From: Elysia crispata
Taxonomy: Eukaryota > Mollusca > Gastropoda > Plakobranchidae
Length of the DNA stretch: 64,000 nt
Direction of reading: 5' to 3'
Assembly (NCBI GenBank): GCA_033675545.1
Contig: JAWDGP010002503.1
Coordinates: 57,501-121,500, forward strand
Shown here piece after piece: positions 24,261-37,100 of the stretch (positions are counted from its first letter, which is position 1; each line of letters begins with the position of its first letter). Under the pieces are notes generated by a model. The model made no database searches. It worked only from the letters and a program-made list of their open reading frames with translations, and was not told where the DNA came from. The position numbers and the translations under genes were made by a program.

Positions 24261-27200
24261 GCCTGTCAAGCTGTATTGCTGTCAAAAGTGGTTAAATGTT
24301 GCCATTTTAACTTTGAACTTTATAGAATGAATGAGGATTTATTTGAAAAAAAAAAAAAAAAGGAATTTTCGGCATGTTTGTGCAAGCACTCTTTACTGTT
24401 ATCATGCATTGTTCTCAATTGTTATACACCCAGTCAAACTATTCAGATTTTCCTTAATTTAATACTTTGATAAATGTTTATGGAAAATTGTTAGAAATCA
24501 TATTTAGTTTTAGAGGAATATGCGAGAAGTTAATGTAGCACTAACATGCTATTGATGATGAGGCAAAAATATGAAAAATGCTGTTTTATAAAATTTAATT
24601 TTTTGACCTTATTGTCATCTCCTAGAAAGATACTATTCAGGTTAAGAACAGATAAGATATCTGGGTGTCTTGCTTTAAATAAGACATCAGCTGAAAGTTG
24701 TTTTTTTTTAATTATTTTTGTACCGATGCAGAACATATAAAACAACTTAACTGCCACTCAGAGAGTAGCAATGTCAACATGTTGAAAGATGATAGCCAAA
24801 ATTTATTTTGTTAGGGTCCTCTGATCAGTTGCTAGTCATACAGTTTAAAAGTTGCTAGATCTGTTTTGTACAAATTTTTGCTTTAAGATTAAAACTTGTT
24901 TTGATTTTGTTCAGTGATTGGTGAAGTCTGGCAAAAATTTGGTTAGAAGAGAGAGGCTAAGCTCTGCAGCAGTTTGAACCGCAGGGGATAACCTTGTGAG
25001 TGAGGAGATACTCAGTTGTAAAGCAGAACTCTGTACTGCCTTTCTTACATTTTTTTTTCACAACTGAGACCTTACAGATTCTTATCTTTGCTGTTTAGCT
25101 ATTTTATCCCTAGGTCTTTGGTTTTTTTTTTACATTGTTTAAGGTTTACACTTGATTTAAATTTCAACTGAACGTAAAACTTTGACCAGCTTGACCTGTA
25201 AATCGTATGCAGTGACGGCAAGACAATAATTATAACCTACTGGATGATGAATCAAGGGTAGCATCTATTGAATTTGTTTGGTCTATATGTAAGCGAGACA
25301 ACTGTTTCAACATGTGCATCTGCGCTTGGCATAAATGTGTCTGTGATAATCATAACAGCTACTTATTTTCAATTTTTAAGGTGCTTGGATATATTTACAT
25401 CACAGTGTGCTTGTAGCTTTTTTTCCTCCTACTGCCATGCTTCCTGCCCCCCTTGCCTCTTATCACCTCTCTCTCTCACTCATTGTCTTCTTCCTTCCAT
25501 CAGCTGATTATTGATATAGACTTTTTGTAAAAACCATCTTGAGCTACACATACTTTATTTTTAGTATTCCATTTTTATTTTTAATTTGTAAAATTTTTTA
25601 AAGTACTAACTTTTGATGGGAGGCAGTCATAGACATTGCCTTATATACGACCAATATTTGGTCAGAAGGCTGAAGAATGAAATTTTTCAGTTTTGACAAA
25701 ACTGTTAGTATTATAGTTCCTTATTTTGTTTATCAACCAGTCCTTATGAGGTGCAAGAATTTTGTATTGAAGAAAAAAAAAAAGATAGTTGCATTTTAAA
25801 AGAGCTACAACTCTTTCTCTTTGGGAACACCCTAAAACCTTATCTTCTGGGATCCGCAAAAATTTTCATGATATAATGCAATATTCACCATCGTGAAGCT
25901 CATTAATATGCCTATATTCTCTTCACCAATAAAATTTGTAGGACATGAGCAAAATGAGATCTGTTTGGACTTAAAAAGTTAGAAATTTTTTAGTTTTGAT
26001 GAAAAATATCAGCAATAAAAAATAAGCAAAGGAAATTCGAACTGGTTTGCCAGTCACTATAATTGTAAATATTATATGTAATTACAAGACAGGGCAATTA
26101 AAAAAAAACAAACAATTCTGTTTGTTATGACATCCAGCAAATGAAAATATATATCAAAAGATCTGCGCAAAAAATTTTTGTCACCAACTTCAATTTTTTT
26201 CCGAATTTCTTTTTTAAAGCCTTGATGCAATACAATTAACATTTGCGTTTTAAAGAAATGGAGAATAAAAAAAAGCACATCTCCATCAAATAATTTTAAA
26301 GTCAACTGAGACTGAGCATTTTTGAATGATAAAATCTCTTACATTGTATAAGTTATATTTCAATTGCTTACTTGTTAAGGACACTCATTAACATAGTGAT
26401 TTCTTTTTCAATAAGTAAAATTACTTTTTTTGCAATGAAGGATTCAAAGCTGAGTGAGGAACTTTTCAGATTTTTTTTTACATGTGTCAGGCAACCAGTT
26501 CAAATGAATCGTATGAGGCTTATATCACATCGGAACTTGTTGATATTTACAACAATGTCTTATTTTCGTACTCTCCCCACCTTATCCCCTTTCCCCTAGC
26601 TTCCAAGTAATGAAAAAAGGCATGCAATTATTGTTTTTTTTTCCTGGGGAAGTACTTTTGAAGAAATAAGAAAAAGAGGAAATAACGACTCTTTAATGCT
26701 GTTTTGTCAGATTCATATTACAGATATCCCAGGTATATCAGGACTATTTTTTTTACATATTGCATGCTTTGATTTGATTTTTAAAAACAATAATGAATTA
26801 CATTACAATTACAAAACATTTCATATGATTCAATAATGTGATAAAAAATGCCTCCCAAACAAAAACAAAAATAAAATAAATAAGAGTGTGCTCTTGAAAT
26901 TTTCATGTAAATTTTGAATGAAAGTGTTGAAGAATGAAAACAAATCATTAAAACATGATGTCCTTAAAAAAACTTAAGTCTAGTTTATCAAGTCAGAAAC
27001 TCCATTTCTGGTTTTCTTGAACATCCATTCAATTCTGTTAGATTTGTATTTAATTTTTCTTTTACTTTTGTGATTTGCTTCTTGTTTTAGCGCAGTAAAT
27101 GAAAACAAGTAAAAACAAAGCAATGCGTTTGCCTGTGATATTTTATAAGTTTTATTTTACGTATGCTTTGGTCATTATCAATTTTTTAAATTAATTGTTC

Positions 27201-30200
27201 TGGTCTACTTGTCTCTTCTGTGTGTGTTGAAGGGGCTTTGTTACTATTACTTTTTTTAATGACATAAATTAGAAAGTTAAGAACTATTGTCAGATTAATG
27301 CATAGTTTGTAATTTTTCTCTTTTCATTTTGTGCAAAACTAAGAAAAAAGCTTTAATAAAAGTGTTAACCTAGTCACTCTGCTGTTTCCTGTGATATTTG
27401 GAAACTAGCTTGGAACAATACTGTGTTTGGTTCTAAAGATTAATTCTAGTTCAAATTTTAGGCATTTGTTCTTACTACCAGTGGGCAGTGGTGTAGTTCT
27501 CTTATTAAATAGTTTTCAAAAAGGTCCTCTCTTGTTGACCTCAATTCCCATCTTTTAATTAAATTAATTAATGTGAAATTCTGATAGTTATAAATAATTA
27601 AATTTCTGTTCTGATCCAGGATTTTGTGGTTGTAAATCACAGATTCAAATTCTTGAAACCCAGTTATCAACATCCAAAACGAGAAATAATTCAAAACATA
27701 ATTTTTGATAAAACCTTGTAAAACTGAGCCAGGAATTATGTTGGTCTCACAATCTGTTTACTCAGCATTTTTTTACTTCCCTACCTGCTTTATATTTACT
27801 GTTCAGCATTTTGTGTTTCTCAAATCCATGTTTTTACTGGACATATGCACACACATTCTGTTTACTTCTTTTGGATTTTCTCCTACCCATTTCTTTATAT
27901 TTCTACTTCTTTCTTACACTCCATCTGTATCACCTCTTTAGATATTGTTGATGTCATCCATTACTTCTTGGCTTTTGCCATCATTCTTTTGCTAACATGA
28001 AAACCGATTGCTCCGTTTTTTTTACTTAACTCTCAACTGTATTTTCAATGAAATGATTTTAATAGTTCTCTAAATTTTGAATGACGAATTATAATTAATA
28101 GTCTCTGACTTATGAGAACTCTAATAGTGAATTATCCTCACCTCACTAAAATTTTGTACACCTAGTTGGGTTGTCTGCAAGGAATCTTGTGCCAGAAATT
28201 GCCAGGATGTAAGAATTTTGTTCCATGTTCAGAAATTCTGTATTTATTAAACAGTATGAATCAACTAATTTAACAATTGTTTTGCTTTCAAGTTACAATG
28301 CAAGTTACAACGCCATCATTAGCAGATCACTCCATTTATTGAATATACTTTACTCTGTAGTAGGAAATCTTTTAGATTTCAACTTCCTTTGCAAATATTG
28401 AAGAAATCAGTTAGATTTTGACCACTTATCTTTTAAAATAAATGTCAAATGAATTTTGATAAAGAGCAATGAACAGCAATCAAATATAAAAAAAAAAAGA
28501 AAAAGATTTTTTTTTTTTTTAACTCAAAACCATGGCAAACAAGTTGAACAAGTTATAGATGAAGCCCCCGCTTTAAGGGCTGTTTGATCCTATTCAACAG
28601 ACAATGGAATACTTTTATCAGTTCATACATCATTTAGTGGCCGAGATGATCCTGATACTACCATAAAGAAAAAGAATTTGTAACCCGGCTATGGTGCAAC
28701 CTTTTTTAAGTGACTTGTAGGATCAACTGTGACGATTTTATGTTAGGGGCTGGGAGATTTATTTTGTTTAATCTACAAAGATAGGCAAGGTGAATCCAAG
28801 AGCAAAATTTGAGATAATTAGGAAAATCTACGAGTAAAAATACACACTACTTTTTTTTTTTTTTTTTTTATATTGTTTTTAATAAAAGAACTGGACTCTA
28901 AAGAGCTTTAGTCATTGTGGTGAAATTACAATTTGCCATTTACTGCTTTATATCCATTAAAACCCCTTTCTTTTTCGATGCCTTTTCTGTATTAATGAAG
29001 AAAATAAAAACTGCAATTGGGCAATGTAGCAAATGCATGTATGAGCCTGCATGCTTTGTTTTAAGGTATTTTCATATGATAGATCTGACTTTCTTTTCCT
29101 GTTGCCTCGTATGAATTGTTAGCTCATTGTTTTTATTTCTTTACCAGTAACAGCCAACTTAAAAAAAAATACCCAGTCCCTGATATTATTATCTTATTAT
29201 TTGCTCTGTCATAATTGTTGCCACTAAAAATTTTTTTTTTGCTACTTTACTTTTCTCGAATGCTTGTTATTCTTCTCATGATTCAGTTATGCTGTCTTGT
29301 TCTAACTTAACTTCAAAGCTTCTTCTATACTTTTGATGAGCCAAGTATGAATGAATGAATGAGAAATGTGACTGTTTCATAAAAAATAGCAATTTGTTTA
29401 CACTTTCCTTATGCCATTTGAACGTCCCCTATTTGTTTTATTTTTTCTTAAATTTTTTTCTTTGGTATGACTACTTTGTATGGCAACCATTTGACAGTCT
29501 TTGACTATTACTATTTTAGAAGTTTTTGTTGTGACTTTTTGTGAACTCTAGATCATGTAATAAAACGAAGAAAGAGGACATGTTGCATTTTTTTTTCTCT
29601 TTGTCATATCCATTGACATTTCTATTAAAATGATAGATTCACTCATTTTTTATCTCATAAGAATTGAACATTGAATATTTTATTTTGCCATTTGAAAATT
29701 GACCAGGATAGAAGCAGATTAAAATCAATTTTTAGAATAACAATAATAATATTGTCTTCTGTTGCAACATTTATTTATAAAAAAATTCAACTTGTATCTT
29801 TAAGTGTAGCTCATTTCAAAGGTGAATTCAAGTGATTTCAAAACGTGTAGTGAATTTGCTGAGAGGTTAGCAGGGTATGAGTAGTTGCAAATAAAAATCA
29901 TTTATTTAAGGCTGAAACTAGTTTACATAGAAAGTGAAATCCATCAACTATTTCAATATAACTCTTATTAAGTTATTTTATCAACATAATATCATAAGTT
30001 GTGACAAAAAAAAATTTAAATAAAAATACATGGCGCAACTGAAGTGATTTGGATCATCAAAACATGCATGTTTATTTATTTATTATTTTTTTTTTTCAAA
30101 CAAATTATCCTGGTGAAATGAAATTATGTCTGACCAATAAAGATAATTGAAACCCCTAAAATTTTACAGTATTTCACCATTAGTGTAAATATCTTTAGAA

Positions 30201-31182
30201 TGAAATATTTTTTTAGTTGATGGGTTCAATCCAAGTCTTTTTAAAATATTAGCTTTTAAAAAATTGTCTTCAAGTCACTGTGGTAGGCTTGAATCAAGAG
30301 CCAATACCTGTTAATAATTTTATTGTGATCTAAATTTAAAATTGAATCTTTTAATTTAGAAATTCACTAATAGATTCAATCACTAAAGATTGCAATTCAA
30401 TTTATTATTAAATCTTTACTTCAAATGCAACAGCACTGACTCATGTAAAAAGAAATGCAAATTTTGACAACATGATATTCTGTAACTATTAAAAAGTCAA
30501 ATTCTGCTAGGAAATAATACACCTTCACATTGGCTCACACTAGAAAGGGTAGACAGGTCACTCTTTAAATTGTTAGAAAAAAAAAGTTATAACAAAAATA
30601 TGCAGGACTGATACAGTGTACCAGCCTCCATAAAAAAAAAGTGGGAGAGCACAAAGGAACCATCATTTTCCCTGAAGCCTAAATTTTGGGTAAGTTTTAG
30701 TCAGGAGATTCACCAAATGATCTCGACTGGTCCCTCTCAACACACTGGCGCTATTACAATAAGAAAAACATTGAAGTATATATATATATATTTTAAATTC
30801 ATTCATTAGAACCTCCATCAAGTGCAACGTCATTCAATTTATATTTACAGATTAGACAGATGATTGAATATGCTTTAAAACTCTGAAATCATTTCTAATT
30901 TCATGTAGAATAAAAGGAATCTTTAATCTGATAAGAAGGATTGTAAAATAAATATTAGGCACAAAATTTTCATTGTTTCATTCATTATCAATAAAAAGTA
31001 ACAAGTCCCAACCATGCTAAGTATATTATAGAATTTTTAAAAAAAACTTCACATGTCAAAACTGAAATGGATTGTGCAGCCGATGTTTAAATTATCTTTT
31101 TCCTCAGCTCTTATAAATATTCATATAAAGATTTTTTTTATGCATCCAAATCTTGAAGTACTTTTCCAGATGATTTTTTATT
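24261..31182. other. Convergent intergenic region between CSRNP and NUB1
   Basis: About 7 kb of AT-rich DNA with many homopolymer runs and no supported exon on either strand. The right end must hold the NUB1 3' UTR (minus strand). A minus-strand tRNA-B-box-like string (gcggttcaaactgc, about 24973-24986) could mark a decayed SINE but has no other support. No LINE, LTR or DNA-transposon coding remnant was recognised. Confidence 0.5.
31176..31182 (-). terminator. AATAAA directly after the NUB1 stop codon
   Basis: On the minus strand the stop TGA is followed at once by AATAAA. Used as a polyadenylation signal it would give a 3' UTR of only about 15-30 nt. A more distal site is equally possible. 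Confidence 0.3.
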
Positions 31183-34100
31183 TCAAGCTGTTCTTGAGGT
31201 AGACCGATCCTTGATCAAGGCTTTGTATGTCTGCAATATATCCCTCTCCTCTACCAGGGCCAGATCTAGATGGTCATAGTAATCCTCGCTGATATCTGAC
31301 ATAAACGATTTGAGGTTTGCCTTCTCTTCTTGCTTTTGCTGCCGCTTCATTTCCTTGTCCTCTGCTCCAGATGCTTCTGGAAAACAAAAATGTAAATATA
31401 TCTTCTTCCTCTGAACTTAGCGTCTACACCCAAAATGCTGTCATAGTTTTAGTTCATTCATACATGCATAGAAGCTTGTTTGGCACTGATTTGAAACGTT
31501 CCAGATTCCATCACTCAATAAAATTCAGTATGACCTTAGAAGATGTTGAACTTAAGAGAAGGGAAGCCGAGGTTGGTGATAACTCCATGAAAGAATGCCA
31601 TCATTAACGAAGAATAGAGTTGGTGACGAAGACACTTAAAAGAAATGCATTGAATAAATATAATGTACTTTTTTTTTCCATTGACAATGACCTTGCTTTT
31701 TAAGCCTATTTATCAAATGTAGATCTACATCATCATTCAACTCTCTCCAGTTCTGTTACCAGAATTTGTGTAAAAAATTATAAACTAGAGAAAAAAAGGG
31801 CAGCATCCACAGTACTGTAAAACAGACATTTCTTTCCTTTTCCAATCTATTTAATCCCACTTAAAGTTAAAAAATGCATAGAAGTGCATTATTTTGTAGT
31901 AATTCATAGCTTTACTTTTATTTGAATTAATGATAATAAGCATTTAAAAGTATCTAAAGATGGATTGGGATTTTACTCAACTAGCTAACTGTTCTTAATA
32001 TCAGACATAAAGAAAAGAAATTGAATAAAACAAAGGCAGGTGCTTTCAAAAGGCAATGATCCCAGTTGAATCAGTAATCAGTGATTTAACTATAGCCCAA
32101 GGATGAAAAAGGTCACCACAGCAGTGATTATTAAAAAAAAAAAAAAAAAAAAGGAGAGAGAGAGAGAGAGAACAGCTCAAACAATGTGACGGCCCTTGAT
32201 CTGTCTTTTTTTCTCACATGAACAGACAAAGTTGTTCTTTAATCACTCAAAATGGGCCACATGAAGCAGTTAATTTACAAATTATTAATTTTCTTCACTT
32301 CCAGCCTAAATCATAATAATTTTCTTACAAATTTTTCTCCTTATTTCAAGATAGTAAGGACTCTTCCTTTCTTTTCCCCTCCCCCCCCCCACACACACAC
32401 ATACACAAATAAAATAAATAATGGTGCTTTTTATAATAGGATAAATTTTTTTAAATCCAATAGATTTAAACTGGTTACTAGACACTTATCCCTTTCCATA
32501 GTCCATATCTGAATAACCATATTGCTCTTCTGTTGACTCTCCACGTTTATTTTGAGTAATGAGTGTCGTCAACACTTGTCTGGCCACCAGTCCAAATGAG
32601 TCACATATTGCATTGTATATTCTTGCTCAGTGGTCTAAATATGAGACCATCAGTATTGTCTAGGTTAACCTGATTAAATTATAGAAAAAAAAAAAAAAAA
32701 GGTGACAGTCGTCTCATATCAATTGATTTTTAGACATTATTTGAGTAACAAAAGGAAAAAAAATTGCTAAAATCGGCCATTTCTAAAGTCAAAATGGTCG
32801 TGGCAAGCTTTTCACTCTCTAATTATATGCCTTGTCCCTTAGCAGCCATGTTTTCTTTTTACCTGTGCATTGTCAAATTGATGCTAATTTGATGTGCTGC
32901 TTGAAGTGAAAAGACTCTATCAAATAACTACAAGGTCAATCACTGACCCAATTATATTTATACCTGATTCAGAGGAAGAAGCAGATGTGTGAGAGGCAGA
33001 ATCCGATGCAGAAGAGGCCGAAGCCGAGGTAGAGGCTAACAGATGTGGTGGTGGCAGGATACCTCCAGTCCTCAGCAACTGGTCTACAGCGCGCTGAATG
33101 CTGCCTCTTGAAAATTCTAGGGCACGGCGTGCAAACTCAACTTCAAAGCCAAGACTTACAACCTGTGAAATGAGAAACGATAAAAAAATAAGAGCAGATA
33201 TAATTATTTTGGCTTATGTCATATATGTCTCTGTGATCCTTACCTTGCCATTGTGAGAGAGCTTGTGTGTTTCAATGATCTGGGTAGCTGTGGTGAGGAA
33301 CTGGTTGCAACAGCCTGAACAACTAGCATTGTTGGTGGTTGAGATGTGATTAGTGGATAAACTTTGATAGGTCTGTTGCACTTTTTAACTGCAGTGGCCT
33401 TATGTGCTTTGCTGTGGTTAAAAAGTTATACTTTAACAATTAGAGAAAAAAGGATGCATGGCGCGGGAAACAAAGAGAAAGAGCAAAACACACAGAGAGG
33501 TCAATCACGCAATTATAACCGTTTTTGCAGTCACAAGTGTCCTCTAAGCTGAAGGTGAAAGGTCAATCAAAGGTTTAATTGAAGATGGCTGTAACAGTTT
33601 ACATTAAAAGTGCATTTCGTAAGCTATTTACCAGAAAAAAAAAAATTTATTTATTGGTTACAAAAGCTAAAATCTGTTGAAGTGGGGGTACAAAAATTGA
33701 GAATCATGGTTCTGCAAAAAGGGGAATCACTTCAATCCTGCAAACAACAATCCTATCTCGTAAAAGGAAAAATGTTGTGGAAACCACAACAAAAAGGAAA
33801 TTCAAAATCAGTCAGCGAGTTGGATTGCCACTGCAGCCTTAGGTTGCTTTTACAAATCGCAGAGGTGAAAGACAAAAGACCTGGGTGGCAGCCTGTACAG
33901 AAAACAAGTTTTAGGCTAGACTGGTGAAACTTGGAGAACTGAACAAACTTAGATTGTACTGTATAGTTTTTGTTTGTTGATGCTGCTAATAACAGCAACC
34001 ATGGGTAGTTATATCAACTTATCTGTAGACAGCATAGCCCCTAAAAAAATTAAAATGTAGATCCAAGAACAAGCATTGGTTAAAAAAAGATATTTGAGTG

Positions 34101-37100
34101 ACAGAAGAAAAAGAAAAGAGCATTTGAAAAACATAAAAGGAACAGGAAATCAAAGCAGTACAGAAAGAAAAAAAAATCAAACTCTATCATAAGGAAAGAT
34201 AAGGAAGAAAACAGAGGCAAAGTTTAATGCCTGGGATATGAAAAGTGTATGGGAAAGTCTGAGTCTTATGAGCATACATGAACAAACAAGGATAGCAACA
34301 ACATATAAGAAACTGAATACCATGCGAATAGACTAAACAAATTTTATACGATTTTGACTGTCACAATTTCCTCAAGGAAGGAATGAAAGGACGAATGTAT
34401 TGACTGATCAAATCAAGGATGCAGATGAAAGGATAGTTATAGAAGAAGAAAATATTCAAAGAGCATTAAATAGCATGAAGCCTAACCACGCTTCAGGGCC
34501 AGATGCAAGACCTAACCTCTTAAACTACTCTTCTGTTCAGTTATACATGCATACGATATGCACTATTCACAACATACCAGTTGCATAATACTGTGAACTC
34601 TACTTTTGGAAATCATCTTCAATTGCCACTGTTCCCCAAAAAATGAAAGAAAAAAAAAGTCGTTACCTGCATCATCAAGCTGTTTGCTGTTATTTTAACA
34701 TATTATTGTGCAGTGAAGGTATTTGAGAGATGTTTCCTACCCCATCTTTGCAATCTTATCAGGAATTTTATAGATACTTAGTAGTTTGGCTACAAAGCTT
34801 AAAGATACTTTATTCCTTAAATTAACATTTGTGAGTGAGTATTTGTTTAATTTTTTTTCTATTTAAATGATTCCATCCCATTTATTATCATATTGGAAAA
34901 TCAATAAACTTGAATGTTTTGATAGAAAAAAAAAATGGAACACCATGTAAAATTGTTCTCTTTTCATTTTTTATTCTCTGTTTATGTTACGGACTGTAAA
35001 ATTTCGCATGACAACTGCATAAATAACAAACACATACACGATACTGGTTTGATTAATCAAATCACAAATGCCGAAGTTTAAGGCCTGTAGACATGCAAAC
35101 TTGTTCACCCGTTAGATCAGTAGTAGTTTTTCATGAAAAACGTAAAAGGAAAACAGTTTTTAAGTTCTACCATAATATAATTACTATTTGTAGACTAAAT
35201 TATAAACTGATTATGTAATGTTGAGATTTAATGTGATAATCTTCATTCTAAAATCAGAGGGTCATATATGTAATAATTTACACCTCATCTCTAAAACTTT
35301 CTAAACTCACAACTCTGGGTAAAATTCTTACCTTCATGCTTCATTATAATTTATTGATTTGATAAAACTCTTAAAATCTACCTGAAATTTTTATTATTTA
35401 AATCAGAAAAGATTTGTTACCAAAAAACAGTTTTTGACTCTTCATTATATACATGCACACCTGAAGTGTGTAAACTTTATACATTTGTCAATATAATTTT
35501 TATGACAAACATGCAGCCTCATTTTCCTAGATGGGACTAATAAAGTTTCTGTATGTCTGCATTTGCCAGTTAGCAAAGGATGAATGAATATTTTTAAAAA
35601 CTATAATGGCTTTGTAATCCGCAAACACTATAAAAGCCAATATTTCTATACAATTATATAAATAATTACTTCTGAATGTGCAAGTATATGCATGTTTTCT
35701 GGCTTTTTAACCCATAAAAAACATAATGGCCGATATTTATACTTATAAATGATTACTTCTGAATGTGAAAGTATATGCATGCTTTCAGCTCTTTCATGCA
35801 CATCTCTTTTATATGTAATGCTTTTCTTAATAAACCTTTAAAAAATGCAAGTGTTTATTTCTGTATTAATTCATATTAAAATTTTCCCAACTGAAATGGC
35901 TAATAAGGAGAATGACATAGTTTAAGCTTCAGAGTATTACTGGACAACAGAAGTATTCTGAATGAGAATATCAATAGGAAAGAAATTTACATAGACTGTC
36001 TCAAGAATGTTGCAATGCAGGTACATCTTGGACCCTTGATATCCTGTAAAATTCTAAAAAAATTTTTATCTTGTCCCCTACTCAGGTGTAACAAAACTAA
36101 CTGACTAAAAGCATGAAAGATCATGTCTATAGACTGCAGGTATATACTGTTTACATTCTCTATTTGAAAGTTGCTTAACTATCAGTCACTTGTCCAGGAA
36201 TCTTTACCCAGAGCTTAGAGGATTAAAGTAGGAAAGCACTGCATATACTCACTAAATTTTATTTATTTTCCTAACCTAAGTGGATTCATCATCCCCAAGA
36301 AATCTATGCATTGGTACCTAATAAACCTTGCATCACTTTAACAAAGCAAGAATAATGATGGAGTCACAGAAGGGAGAGAGTAATGAAGGCATAAATGAAC
36401 TGTCTTTCTTTTTTTAAAGTTATTTCTTTTTATTCCATTAATTTTATACACAAAATAACTGTGTCTCATAACTCAAGTGTTTTTGACTTAAATGGCCATA
36501 GTCATAAATGCAAACTTAGGATTTTTTAATTTATCAAAGTTTAGTCTGCAAATTCAGCTCTCAACTTAACAGTAAAGCTTTGTTTTTCTTTTAATTTCTA
36601 TCATCTGTCTCACAACATCACATAATGATCAGGCATTATATTAGTGAAACATGTCTTTGCTTTTTTTTTTTTGAGAACATTCAAAAGTGCTGTCATAACT
36701 GTCATAAATCAAGAAGTTTTAGTAGCATGATACAGGAAGTTACAAATCAGATCCCTTACCTGCTGAATCATGTCATCAGAGATGTCAATCTTCTTACTTT
36801 CAGGATCTGGCAGAGACAACAATTCTGGTCGCGTATTTATAATCTGTGAGGAGGACAATTAGTTATTTAAAAAAAAATGTAACTTTTACCCTCGGAGAGT
36901 TAGAGTAGAAGTATTGAAAACTGAAAATTGATCCTATTTTTTTTTTACCATTTTTTTACTTACTAGTTTGGGACCAAAATCCCTCTAAAACTCAATACTT
37001 AACCTCAGGCACATGATATCTCAGATCACACACAAGGAAAAGTACACAATTTCCTTACTTTCTCCTCTTCAGCAACATATCCTTTCCTGGCTTGAGATGA

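Noticed and set aside
24970-24990. Minus-strand tRNA B-box-like gcggttcaaactgc
   Set aside because: There is no recognisable A-box at a suitable distance and no cloverleaf, so it was not called as a SINE or tRNA.
33610-33927. 105-codon plus-strand frame next to the NUB1 intron LINE fragment
   Set aside because: No motif recognised and composition unlike RT. It could be degraded element sequence but cannot be supported.
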